Source of the DNA: Pseudoalteromonas arctica
Lineage (GTDB): Bacteria > Pseudomonadota > Gammaproteobacteria > Enterobacterales > Alteromonadaceae
DNA: 64,000 nt
Assembly: GCF_012927645.1 (NCBI RefSeq)
Contig: NZ_JABBMT010000010.1
Span: forward strand, 62,001-126,000
Direction: 5' to 3'
Made by a program: the position numbers and the translations under genes. This document shows, piece by piece, positions 1 through 8,620 of the stretch (the first letter of the stretch is position 1; each line of letters begins with the position of its first letter). The notes under the pieces are model-generated. The model was not told the origin of the DNA. It worked only from the letters and a program-made list of their open reading frames with translations, and ran no database searches.

Positions 1-1901
1 TTCGATAACTCTTCCATCGAATCAGAAAGAGCTTCATCTAGCTGCGTGCTATGCGCTTGATCCGTTAAACTTTCAATATCACCGAAGTCAAATTCATCTT
101 CTTCAGACAATACTGGCTCTGCGATTGCTTGATCGCCAGTCTCATCGATTAGGTTGTCAATATCGTCAATATCAAATTCATCATCTTCTTCAGACAATAC
201 TGGCTCTGCGGTTGCTTGATCGCCAGCTTCATCAATTAGGCTGTCAATATCGTCTAGATCAAATTCGTCGTCTTCTTCAGCCAATACTGACTCTGCGGTT
301 GCTTGATCGCCAGCTTCATCAATTAGGCTGTCAATATCGTCTAGATCAAATTCGTCGTCTTCTTCAGCCAATACTGACTCTGTGGTTGCTTGATCGCCAG
401 CTTCATCAATTAGGCTGTCAATATCGTCTAGATCAAATTCGTCGTTATCGTTCTTATCAGCCGGTTGATTACTACTTTGTTCATCGATCAATGCATCAAT
501 ATCAAAGTCATCATCTTCATCTGCTAACTCTTCACTGAGTGCTGCTAAGTCATCATCTGAGTCAAGCGAGTCATCTAATTCAGCAGTCGCTTCATCATTG
601 CCATTTGCAAATAAATCATCTAGATCTGCTGCACTTAGAATATCGCCATCATTGTTGTCGGCTTTAATATCTAAATCAATGTCGTCGCCTAAGCTGTCAT
701 CATCTGCTTGGTCAAAATCTTGTTGCATGAATATATCAAGTTCATCATTTTCTTCTTTAGCTTCATCACTTTCATCATCAAATACAATATCGTCACTAAG
801 TAAGCCATTTAATTCGTCTTGATTTAATAAACTATCACCATCTTCAAACGCATCATCAATATTGTCATCAAAAATAATATCGTCGTCATCAGATAAAATA
901 TCGTTCTCAATATCATCAAGCTGAATGCTTACATCATCCTCTTGAACTGGATCTGGAATAATTGGATCAAGATCAAGTTCTTCCTCAGCTGTATAACTAG
1001 GGCTTTGTGGTAAAAACTCGTCATCATCAGTACTTTCATCTTCTTTGTTATTACGCTTGCGTAAAAACATCACGATTGCAAAGATGATTAATAACGCTGG
1101 AATTGTCATTAACAGTATGAGAACTAGTGGATTTGCTAATAGCCCAGCAAAATTAAATTCACTAGTCTCTTCGAGCTTTTTTGCTTGTTGTTGCTCTATA
1201 ATTTCGTTCTGTTTTGCAATTAGTTCAGAAAGTTGGCGTTGAATCTCACTGTCTTTACCAAGCTGCTCACGAATATTTTCAAGCTCTTTAGAGACACCTG
1301 TTAACTGCTGTTTTAATTTATTGTTTTCGACTAAAATTTCTTCAACATTATCAACTGAAGACTTAAACTGCCTTTGTAATTCAACAAGCTGACTGCCCTG
1401 CTGGATTTTGATGCTATTGATTTCTTGTTTTAACTCTTGTTTAGCTTCATCAACATCCACTTTGCGTGCTTGAGTTACTTTGGTTTGTGAAGCAGTAATT
1501 TCGCTGTTCGTCAGTGTACCATTTCTCTTTTTTTCCCATAGCTCATCATCTTGCTCTGAGCGCTGTTTGGCAAGCTCCTGGTTTACTGCACGGATATCGG
1601 CTAAGGTTGGGATTTTTAAATACGCGCCATCGCGCATATGATTGAGGTTTTGATCTAAAAATGATTGCGGATTTTTTTCATATAATGCCTGCATAACTTG
1701 ATAAATACTGACTGAGTTATCAGGTCGCACTTTTGCAGCAATACGCCATAGCGTATCGGTTGGTTTTATTGGTCCAATAGAACGCCCTTGTACGCCGTAA
1801 TCAACGCCTTTAGGCCCTTTAAGTTGGCTGCCGTCTTGGGAGTATATCGGTGTTACCACCAATGCAGACGCTAATAAGAGGAGTGTAGCTAAACCGCGCA
1901 T
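1..1901 (-). CDS. fimV: FimV-like polar/pilus assembly protein (3' end outside window)
   Basis: Reads leftwards from an ATG at 1901 and leaves the window without a stop, so about 633 codons of its N-terminal part are visible. The order is a signal peptide (about residues 1-21), a LysM-like peptidoglycan-binding stretch (about 40-95), a coiled-coil region rich in Gln/Glu/Lys (about 100-250), one membrane segment (about 255-281), and a long Asp/Glu-rich cytoplasmic domain. This is the FimV/HubP architecture; the family organises the cell pole, type IV pili and chemotaxis arrays. The acidic part contains 87-bp in-frame tandem repeats (separate entry). asd lies directly upstream on the same strand but ends in its own terminator, so fimV probably has its own promoter. 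The C-terminal FimV TPR motif is not visible because the gene is truncated by the window edge. Confidence 0.88.
   Translation of the reverse strand, partial: MRGLATLLLLASALVVTPIYSQDGSQLKGPKGVDYGVQGRSIGPIKPTDTLWRIAAKVRPDNSVSIYQVMQALYEKNPQSFLDQNLNHMRDGAYLKIPTLADIRAVNQELAKQRSEQDDELWEKKRNGTLTNSEITASQTKVTQARKVDVDEAKQELKQEINSIKIQQGSQLVELQRQFKSSVDNVEEILVENNKLKQQLTGVSKELENIREQLGKDSEIQRQLSELIAKQNEIIEQQQAKKLEETSEFNFAGLLANPLVLILLMTIPALLIIFAIVMFLRKRNNKEDESTDDDEFLPQSPSYTAEEELDLDPIIPDPVQEDDVSIQLDDIENDILSDDDDIIFDDNIDDAFEDGDSLLNQDELNGLLSDDIVFDDESDEAKEENDELDIFMQQDFDQADDDSLGDDIDLDIKADNNDGDILSAADLDDLFANGNDEATAELDDSLDSDDDLAALSEELADEDDDFDIDALIDEQSSNQPADKNDNDEFDLDDIDSLIDEAGDQATTESVLAEEDDEFDLDDIDSLIDEAGDQATAESVLAEEDDEFDLDDIDSLIDEAGDQATAEPVLSEEDDEFDIDDIDNLIDETGDQAIAEPVLSEEDEFDFGDIESLTDQAHSTQLDEALSDSMEELS
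115..443 (-). repeat. 87-bp tandem repeats inside fimV
   Basis: Four copies of an 87-bp unit start at about 115, 202, 289 and 376 (exact 87-bp steps); the last copy degenerates after about 443. Each encodes a 29-residue acidic unit containing the core EFDLDDIDSLIDEAGDQAT or a close variant. The two copies at 289 and 376 are almost identical, while the 115 copy is more diverged. Because 87 is a multiple of three, copy-number change would alter the length of the acidic linker without breaking the frame. Confidence 0.9.
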
Positions 1902-2220
1902 GCTGATCCTTTAATGTTTAAATGTTAACGCAGCATCATTAAATTAGACGCTTAAACATTGATTATTTCTTGCAGAAATAACGTACATAAATAAATAGTT
2001 AATTAAGTCTTTCCTGCAAGCTCTATTCCAGTTGCAAACTATAAACCAGTTGCGGTTTAATATCCATCGCAACACTTTGAAAGGTAATAGCTTAAACTTT
2101 ATCAGCCGCAAGAGTTGTTTATCGTTAAGATTAAGTTTATACGCTTTTAGCAGCTATGCGGCAATTATTTGGCAGTTAAAAAATAAAAAAGCGACAAACT
2201 GCCGCTTTTCTTATCTACAA
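1902..2220. other. fimV-asd intergenic region
   Basis: About 320 bases without a convincing gene. It holds the asd terminator (2187-2209) and must carry the fimV promoter. A small perfect inverted repeat, ATTTCT-TGC-AGAAAT, sits at 1965-1979, about 65 bases upstream of the fimV start. No -35/-10 pair stands out. Confidence 0.5.
2181..2210 (-). terminator. Rho-independent terminator of asd
   Basis: Read on the minus strand, AAAAGCG and CGCTTTT (2203-2209 and 2187-2193) form a 7-bp stem around a 9-base loop. A T-rich tail follows, directly downstream of the asd stop codon. Confidence 0.7.
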
Positions 2221-3237
2221 TTAAAGGTAGTTTGCTATCAATTCTTCCGCAATTTGTACGCTGTTAGTTGCAGCCCCTTTACGAGTGTTATCACTTACCA
2301 CCCACAGATTTAAACCATGCGGGTGTGAGATATCTTGACGTAAGCGCCCTACGTAAACAGTGTCATTACCACTTGCATCAGTAACCGGGGTTGGATAATC
2401 CCTTTCGTCTTCAATAAGCTCAAGCCCTGGTGCGTCATTAAGTAACTGTTTAACATGCTCAAAGTCGTACGGCATACGTGTTTCGATATTAATCGCTTCA
2501 GCATGACCAAAAAATACTGGCACGCGTACACATGTTGGATTAACAGCTATTGTTGTGTCACCCAAAATTTTGTGAGTTTCGTTAACCATTTTCATTTCTT
2601 CGCGGGTGTAGCCGTTATCTTCAAAAGCATCAATTTGCGGAATAACATTAAACGCCATTTGCTTTGGAAATAATTCGCTATCGATTGGGCGAGCATTCAT
2701 TAGATTCGCGGTTTGTTTAGCAAGCTCATCAACCGCTTGTTTACCAGCCCCTGATACCGCTTGGTAAGTCGATACGTTGATACGATCGATGCCGTATGCA
2801 TCATAAATAGGCTTTAATGCCACCATCATTTGAATGGTTGAGCAATTAGGATTAGCAATGATATTGCGATTTCTAAAATCTGCGAGGCTTGTAGCGTTAA
2901 CCTCAGGCACAACCAGTGGAATTTCAAAGTCGTTTCTAAAATGTGAGGTGTTATCAATTACGATACAACCCGCGTCAGCGGCTATAGGCGCGTATTTTTC
3001 TGACACGCTGCCACCGGCAGAAAATAAACCAATATGCGCTTGGCTAAAGTCAAACTCTGCAACATCTTGCACTTCAATCGTTTCACCACGAAACTTAATA
3101 TCTTCACCAGCGCTGCGACTACTTGCCAATAACAATAATTGATCAACAGGAAACTTACGATCTTCTAACGTTTCAATAATTTGGCGACCAACAAGACCTG
3201 TAGCGCCAAGTACGGCAACATTATATTTTTGTGACAT
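2221..3237 (-). CDS. asd: Aspartate-semialdehyde dehydrogenase
   Basis: 338 residues. Catalyses NADPH-dependent reduction of L-aspartyl-4-phosphate to aspartate semialdehyde, the branch point to lysine/diaminopimelate, threonine and methionine. The N-terminal NADP-binding loop GATGLVG lies at residues 11-17. The catalytic cysteine is Cys132 in NPNCSTIQ, and the conserved His is at about residue 245 (VFFGHAEA). The presence of this cysteine separates it from the catalytically dead Usg paralogue that sits next to pdxB in some enterobacteria. The ATG at 3237 is preferred over the upstream in-frame extension because it has a good ribosome site (CGAGGA, about 5 bases upstream) and matches the usual N-terminus. 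It lies about 50 bp downstream of pdxB, so the two are probably co-transcribed. Confidence 0.96.
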   Translation of the reverse strand: MSQKYNVAVLGATGLVGRQIIETLEDRKFPVDQLLLLASSRSAGEDIKFRGETIEVQDVAEFDFSQAHIGLFSAGGSVSEKYAPIAADAGCIVIDNTSHFRNDFEIPLVVPEVNATSLADFRNRNIIANPNCSTIQMMVALKPIYDAYGIDRINVSTYQAVSGAGKQAVDELAKQTANLMNARPIDSELFPKQMAFNVIPQIDAFEDNGYTREEMKMVNETHKILGDTTIAVNPTCVRVPVFFGHAEAINIETRMPYDFEHVKQLLNDAPGLELIEDERDYPTPVTDASGNDTVYVGRLRQDISHPHGLNLWVVSDNTRKGAATNSVQIAEELIANYL

Positions 3238-3288
3238 GTGTATTCCTCGTTTAACAGCCGCCATTGTGGCCGCTGTTTAAATTTTAAG

Positions 3289-4407
3289 TTATTCGACTAC
3301 GAAACCAAGCCCTTGCAGTAAAGGCGAATATGCGCCGGCATCCAGTACTTTTACTGTGCTAAATTCACGTCGAATGGGGTAGTTTTTACGTAAGCTATCA
3401 AACCCTTCACTTGCTAAGTTGCATCGTAAAATACCATCATCACGACGCACATCGTAAACTAGATGGATCAACTGACCTAAATCAGCTTCGCTGAAGGTTT
3501 CTTGTAATGTAACTTGGGTAAGCGCGGGCACTGGTAAAAAATCAGCTAATGCTTTGCCTGTTTGCACACCTTTAAGCTCGCACAGCTTTTCATAGAGCAT
3601 TTGCGTGCCACGTGCTTTACCCTCTAAGGTATGGCCTGCGATATGGACACTGGCATAACGCACAAACTCAAGTAAATCTGTTAATATGGAAGGTTCGTTC
3701 TCCCATACATCTAATACCACATCGAGCTTTGCACCAGCACGCATAATTTCCAGTAAAGCATGATTATCAACCACATCACCGCGACTGGCATTAATCAAAA
3801 TAGTGCCAGGTTTAAGCGCTGCTAAACGCGCTTTGTTCATTAAATGCAAGGTACTATGTTTACCGGTCGTTACTAACGGCACATGGAAAGTGACGATATC
3901 CGCTTTACTCAACAACTCATCAATATCCGTATGTTCGGCTAATTGTCCCGCTTCATACTTAGGTGGATCGCATACCAATACAGTGACATTAAACGCTGCT
4001 AATTTTTCTCGCAAACAGCTACCAATACTACCCACTCCGACAATCCCAATGGTTTTATGCTCCAAGGTGCAGGCATTTTCTTGGCACAGTGCAAACAAGC
4101 TACTGATCACATATTCAGCCACAGCAACGGCATTACAACCAGGTGCACTGGTAAATGCAATATCGCGTTGTTTGAGTAAGTCAGTATCAATGTGATCAAC
4201 GCCGATTGTCGCCGTACCTACGTAGCATAATTTATTAGCATGTATTAATAATGCTTCATTTACTGAGGTTACCGAGCGAGTTAATAAGACATCAACATCA
4301 ATGAGCTGTTCACTTTGTAATGTCCGACCATCAAAACGCGTTACTTCACCAAAATCAGCAAAAAATTGCTCAACAAGTGGCATGTTTTGGTCTGCAAGAA
4401 TTTTCAT
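3289..4407 (-). CDS. pdxB: Erythronate-4-phosphate dehydrogenase
   Basis: 372 residues. Oxidises 4-phospho-D-erythronate in the DXP-dependent pyridoxal 5'-phosphate pathway. It belongs to the D-2-hydroxyacid dehydrogenase family: the Rossmann motif GIVGVGSIG lies near residues 120-128, the family Arg/Glu/His region is present (NASRGDVVDN; DVWENEP; HIAGHTLEGK), and a PdxB-type C-terminal dimerisation domain follows. The start at 4407 gives MKILADQNMP, which matches the family N-terminus; an upstream in-frame GTG at 4425 would add six unlikely residues. asd follows on the same strand. Confidence 0.95.
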   Translation of the reverse strand: MKILADQNMPLVEQFFADFGEVTRFDGRTLQSEQLIDVDVLLTRSVTSVNEALLIHANKLCYVGTATIGVDHIDTDLLKQRDIAFTSAPGCNAVAVAEYVISSLFALCQENACTLEHKTIGIVGVGSIGSCLREKLAAFNVTVLVCDPPKYEAGQLAEHTDIDELLSKADIVTFHVPLVTTGKHSTLHLMNKARLAALKPGTILINASRGDVVDNHALLEIMRAGAKLDVVLDVWENEPSILTDLLEFVRYASVHIAGHTLEGKARGTQMLYEKLCELKGVQTGKALADFLPVPALTQVTLQETFSEADLGQLIHLVYDVRRDDGILRCNLASEGFDSLRKNYPIRREFSTVKVLDAGAYSPLLQGLGFVVE

Positions 4408-4467
4408 TAACAAGTCCGTAAGCACTAAGAGCCGCTATTGTAACGAACCTAGCCGACTTTGAAAACG

Positions 4468-4496
4468 AAAAAGCCGAGCAAGTTGCTCGGCTTTTA
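4468..4496 (-). terminator. Rho-independent terminator between fabB and pdxB
   Basis: AAAAGCCGAGCA (4469-4480) pairs with TGCTCGGCTTTT (4484-4495) around a 3-base loop, just past the fabB stop. The symmetric A/T tails would let it work in either direction. It separates fabB transcription from pdxB-asd. Confidence 0.85.
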
Positions 4497-4516
4497 GTTG
4501 TGATGTGACTTTTTAA

Positions 4517-5728
4517 TTAGCCTTTATATTTACTCATCACTAACGTAGCGTTAGTACCACCAAAACCAAAACTGTTAGACATAACAGTATTTAGTTCAAT
4601 GTCTTTACGCTCAGTGATAATGTTTAAGCCTGCTGCTTGTTCATCTAGCTCATCAATATTGATTGAAGGCGCAACAAAGCTATGCTCTAACATCAATAGT
4701 GAGAAAATAGCTTCATGCACACCAGCGGCGCCCAGTGCATGGCCTGTCATTGCTTTAGTCGCGCTGATCATCGGTGAATTACCACCAAATACTTCTTGAA
4801 TTGCGCCTAACTCTTTTACATCACCTACTGGTGTAGATGTACCGTGAGTGTTTAGGTAATCAATACTGTCAATGCCTTGCATTGCTTGACGCATACAACG
4901 TGCAGCACCTTCACCTGATGGTGCAACCATGTCATAGCCATCAGATGTTGCGCCATAGCCAACCACTTCAGCATAAATATGTGCACCACGTGCCAGCGCA
5001 TGTTCAAGTTCTTCAACAACAATAATACCGCCACCACCAGAGATAACAAAACCATCGCGGTTAGCGTCATAAGTACGAGAGGCTTTTTCAGGTGTTTCAT
5101 TATATTTGGTAGAAAGTGCGCCCATTGCGTCAAATTCCATTGCTAATGTCCAGTGAAGCTCTTCACCGCCACCGGCAAAAACAACGTCTTGTTTGCCTAA
5201 TTGGATTTGCTCAACTGCGTTACCAATACAGTGTGCAGAGGTTGCACATGCAGAACTAATTGAATAGTTAACACCTTTAATTTTAAAGGGTGTTGCTAAA
5301 CACGCAGACGTTGTACTTGCCATGGTGCGCGGAACCATATAGGGGCCTACACGTTTTACGCCTTTTTCACGTAAAATGTCAGCCGCTTCAACCTGCCATT
5401 TAGATGAACCACCACCGGAACCAACAATGATACCCGTACGCTCATTTGATACTTGATCATCAGACAAACCAGAATCTGCAATTGCTTGCGCCATTGAGAT
5501 ATATGAATATGCAGCGGCATCGCCCATAAAGCGCATTGCTTTACGATCAACAAACTCTTTAACATCAATATCAATTTTGCCAGATACGTTACTACGTAAT
5601 TTATATTCAGCAAATTCAGGGTTAAAAGCGATACCGCTCTTACCTGTTTTTAACGATTCTAATACTTCTTCTTTGTTGTTACCGATGCTTGATACAACAC
5701 CGATACCCGTAATAACGGCTCTTCTCAT
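4517..5728 (-). CDS. fabB: Beta-ketoacyl-ACP synthase I
   Basis: 403 residues, the usual length for KAS I. Condenses malonyl-ACP with acyl-ACP and is needed to elongate the cis-3-decenoyl intermediate of unsaturated fatty-acid synthesis. The Cys-His-His triad is intact: Cys161 in [10 protein letters not shown], His295 in [11 protein letters not shown] and His330 in [12 protein letters not shown]. The gene is monocistronic by its terminator. It is transcribed divergently from mnmC, with a FabR-like palindrome about 80 bp upstream of the start (separate entry), consistent with control by unsaturated acyl thioesters. The ribosome site AAGGT lies about 9 bases before the ATG. Confidence 0.97.
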   Translation of the reverse strand: MRRAVITGIGVVSSIGNNKEEVLESLKTGKSGIAFNPEFAEYKLRSNVSGKIDIDVKEFVDRKAMRFMGDAAAYSYISMAQAIADSGLSDDQVSNERTGIIVGSGGGSSKWQVEAADILREKGVKRVGPYMVPRTMASTTSACLATPFKIKGVNYSISSACATSAHCIGNAVEQIQLGKQDVVFAGGGEELHWTLAMEFDAMGALSTKYNETPEKASRTYDANRDGFVISGGGGIIVVEELEHALARGAHIYAEVVGYGATSDGYDMVAPSGEGAARCMRQAMQGIDSIDYLNTHGTSTPVGDVKELGAIQEVFGGNSPMISATKAMTGHALGAAGVHEAIFSLLMLEHSFVAPSINIDELDEQAAGLNIITERKDIELNTVMSNSFGFGGTNATLVMSKYKG

Positions 5729-5803
5729 GGGTAATTACCTTAGCTTGATACTAAATTGTGTTCTATTTTACGCTGAAACTTACAACGAAGTGGTCAGCTT
5801 TCT

Positions 5804-5821
5804 AGCGTACACTTGTACTCT
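5804..5821. promoter_or_regulatory. Putative FabR operator upstream of fabB
   Basis: AGCGTACA-CT-TGTACTCT is an 18-bp palindrome with one mismatch. It resembles the AGCGTACA...TGTACGCT type of site known for the TetR-family repressor FabR in gammaproteobacteria. It sits 76-93 bp upstream of the fabB start codon in the fabB/mnmC gap. Similarity to the FabR motif is from memory; the palindrome itself is seen directly. Confidence 0.55.
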
Positions 5822-5905
5822 GAACCTCTAGCTTATAAATAACGCCAGACTATTTCAAAGAAAACACGTAAAATAATGAAAAAAAGTACTCATTAATTGC
5901 ATGCC

Positions 5906-7930
5906 ATGATTAAAAACGCTGATATTCACTTTAATAACTTAGGTACACCCGTTGCAGACGACTTTAACGATGTCTACTTTTCGAACGATAATGGCCAAGC
6001 TGAGTCTGATTATGTGTTCTATCAACAAAATAATATGCCTCATCGATTACAAAATCATGACCGTGCACATTTCGTTATTGCTGAAACAGGTTTTGGTACT
6101 GGCCTTAATTTTTTAAACACATGGCAACAATTTAAAAATCATCTAGCCAGTAGGCAACACCATAATCAAGAAGTTCACAACCCCGCACAACAAAATGTGC
6201 AGCGCTTACATTTTATGTCTTTTGAAAAGTATCCAATTAGAACTGACGATCTGCAAAAGGCATTGCAAGTATGGCCTAATTTAGCAGCATTAAGTAAACA
6301 GTTACTTGCTAAGTACCCGATTAATTTAGCTGGTTGTCATCGTCTTGAATTTGATAATGGTCAAATTACACTCGATTTGTATTTTGGCGATGTGCAAGAA
6401 TCGCTCGCAACTATAAGCTACCCGCAAACAGGTATTATCGATGCGTGGTATCTAGATGGTTTTGCACCGAGTAAAAACCCCGAAATGTGGCAGCCAACCT
6501 TATTTAATTCAATGGTGAATATTTCTCGTAGTAATGCCACATTCGCAACCTTTACAGTTGCAGGTGTTGTACGTAGAGGGCTTGCTGATGCAGGGTTTAC
6601 GGTACAAAAAATCAAAGGTTATGGCAAAAAAAATGAAATGCTGATTGGCTCTTTAGCCCATGCTAACCAAGCACAATCGGCGCCACCTTATTTGGCTCAT
6701 CAGCAAAGCTCACTTAAAAACGTTGCTGTCATTGGCGGAGGGATAGCCAGCAGCGCTATTTTATACAGTTTGGCGAAACGTGGAGTTAACAGCCAACTTT
6801 TTTGCCAAGATCGGCACCTCGCGATGGGCGCATCTCATAATGTACAAGGTGCGGTTTACCCGCATTTACAAGCAAAAAACTCTCCTCATAGTGAGCTTTT
6901 TGCACACAGCTTTTTATATGCAAAACGACTTTATCAGCAACTCACTGAGCATGGCTTTCACTATGATCATCAATGGTGCGGCGTATTACAACACGCGATC
7001 AAACAACCCTTAGTTGAGCGCCATCAAAATATTGCACATAAACAGCTGTGGCCAAATGAACTCATGCACAGCGTAACGCCTGAGCAAGGTGATGAAATTG
7101 CCGGTGTAAGTACAGGCTACTCAGGCGTGTATTTTCCGTTAGGTGGATGGGTTAATCCACCACAATTAGTGAGCGCTCTGTTCCAACAGGCCAATACACT
7201 CAAACCAATTAAAAGCCATTTTAATTGTGATATCGAACAACTTGAGAAAACCTCGCAAGGCTGGCTGCTATTGAGCCAAGGGCAACAATTTGGCCCATTT
7301 AGTGACGTTATTGTGTGTGCTGGTGAGCACAGCGACCGTTTTGTACAAACTCAGGCTCTGCCAATTGTTGGCGTACGTGGTCAAGTATCCCATGTACAAG
7401 CAAGTCCTGCATCACGTAAACTAAAAACCGTGCTATGTCATAAAGGCTACTTTACTCCTGCTTATTTAGACCATCACTGTATGGGGGCAACATTCGAGAA
7501 AAACTCAAAAAGCCGCGCGGTCAAAGACCAAGACAATCAAAAAAATCGTGAGCAACTGCTTCACTTTTATGGACAAACCGACTTTGCCAGTAGTCTAGGT
7601 GCGATCACGACAGCTAAAGCCGCTGTACGTTGTAGTTTTATTGATCACCTCCCTATGGCCGGAGAATGGCCGCAGCAAAGTGATTATATTCACGCGTTTG
7701 CCAATTTACGCGCAGGGAAACGCTATCAATATCACCCCTTACAAAAACCACAACAAGGACTACACATACTCACAGGCTTTGGGGCTCGTGGCTTATGCAG
7801 TGCGCCCCTGTGTGCGGAGCAATTGGTTGCTGCACTTAACAATGAACCACAGCCTTTGAGTGAGCGAGTAAGCCAAGCGATTCACCCAGCCCGCTTTATT
7901 GTTCGTGATTTAATTCGAAATAAAATTTAG
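5906..7930 (+). CDS. mnmC: Bifunctional tRNA mnm5s2U biosynthesis protein MnmC
   Basis: 674 residues, close to E. coli MnmC (668). The N-terminal domain is a SAM-dependent methyltransferase that turns nm5U34 into mnm5U34; the motif ETGFGTGLNF is near residues 60-69. The C-terminal domain is an FAD-dependent oxidoreductase that removes the carboxymethyl group of cmnm5U34; the dinucleotide motif GGGIASSAI is near residues 275-283. The ATG at 5906 gives MIKNADIHF, followed by the family feature TPVADDFNDVYFSNDNG. A TTG three codons upstream is the only extension and is not needed. No strong Shine-Dalgarno is visible. A terminator follows at 8025. Confidence 0.95.
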   Translation: MIKNADIHFNNLGTPVADDFNDVYFSNDNGQAESDYVFYQQNNMPHRLQNHDRAHFVIAETGFGTGLNFLNTWQQFKNHLASRQHHNQEVHNPAQQNVQRLHFMSFEKYPIRTDDLQKALQVWPNLAALSKQLLAKYPINLAGCHRLEFDNGQITLDLYFGDVQESLATISYPQTGIIDAWYLDGFAPSKNPEMWQPTLFNSMVNISRSNATFATFTVAGVVRRGLADAGFTVQKIKGYGKKNEMLIGSLAHANQAQSAPPYLAHQQSSLKNVAVIGGGIASSAILYSLAKRGVNSQLFCQDRHLAMGASHNVQGAVYPHLQAKNSPHSELFAHSFLYAKRLYQQLTEHGFHYDHQWCGVLQHAIKQPLVERHQNIAHKQLWPNELMHSVTPEQGDEIAGVSTGYSGVYFPLGGWVNPPQLVSALFQQANTLKPIKSHFNCDIEQLEKTSQGWLLLSQGQQFGPFSDVIVCAGEHSDRFVQTQALPIVGVRGQVSHVQASPASRKLKTVLCHKGYFTPAYLDHHCMGATFEKNSKSRAVKDQDNQKNREQLLHFYGQTDFASSLGAITTAKAAVRCSFIDHLPMAGEWPQQSDYIHAFANLRAGKRYQYHPLQKPQQGLHILTGFGARGLCSAPLCAEQLVAALNNEPQPLSERVSQAIHPARFIVRDLIRNKI

Positions 7931-8024
7931 CTTAACAAAAATAAAAACTGGAACGTTAGGCCGAGACTTTGCCGTGGTTACTGATGAGCTCCGTGTACTA
8001 GTGAGTAAACCTATCATTAAATAT

Positions 8025-8065
8025 AAAAACGGCTAACTTAAAAAAGCTAGCCGTTTTTATTTTTT
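8025..8065 (+). terminator. Bidirectional terminator between mnmC and the giant gene
   Basis: AAAAACGGCTA (8025-8035) pairs with TAGCCGTTTTT (8048-8058) around a 12-base loop, followed by ATTTTTT on the plus strand. It lies between two convergent genes and has A/T tails on both sides, so it can end mnmC (plus) and the giant surface-protein gene (minus). Confidence 0.85.
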
Positions 8066-8077
8066 CTTTAATTACTC

Positions 8078-8620
8078 CTAAAATTGATACTGAAACCCTA
8101 GCGCCCATTCATTCACATCATTTTCTCTTAACTTATAATGGCTGTAGTTAATTGAAACATCTGTATTTTCAAGCACTGGATAAGCCAACTGACCGCCAAA
8201 GTAAGGGCGTGTATTAGTGTCATTATATGTAATTTTTTGCCCCGTAGATGAACGACTATCAATTGAATAATGATAATGGAAAGCCCCTACAAAAACCTTA
8301 CTCTTAACTTGCCCTAACAGCGGGAATACATAAGCAGTTTGTATCGCAGGTCCTTGTGATAACACCGGCACGGTTTGTGATATATCCAATTGCGCGTTAC
8401 TTGGATCAAGCGTATCTCCAACAAAGGTCATACTACCTTCACCTAAATTGATATAGCGTACGCCAAATTGCCAGTTAGTCGCTAAGGAATAAATTGCGCC
8501 TATTGACCAACTAATATCACTATCATCGAATTCAGTATTCGCTAATTCAACAGATTGATGAGCGGTGGTTGAGCCAGCAACGGCCGCATAACCAAGCGTG
8601 CCATCCATAGACCACTCACC
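8078..8620 (-). other. C-terminal outer-membrane beta-barrel domain of the giant protein
   Basis: Residues 5124-5303 begin GEWSMDGTLGY after a signal-like stretch (LTPWALLATATVVSQPVLA). They alternate polar and aromatic/hydrophobic residues as in small OmpW/OmpX/OmpA-type barrels and end GFQYQF, with the terminal Phe typical of BAM substrates. About 180 residues suits an eight-stranded barrel. It is in frame with the adhesin; no stop codon separates them. Confidence 0.7.

Noticed and set aside
2032-2313. Plus-strand ORF of 93 residues between fimV and asd
   Set aside because: It runs through the asd terminator and into asd antisense and has no similarity to a known protein.
5788-5803. FadR operator next to the FabR-like site
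   Set aside because: Only one half-site (AAGTGGTC) resembles the FadR motif; the other half does not match.
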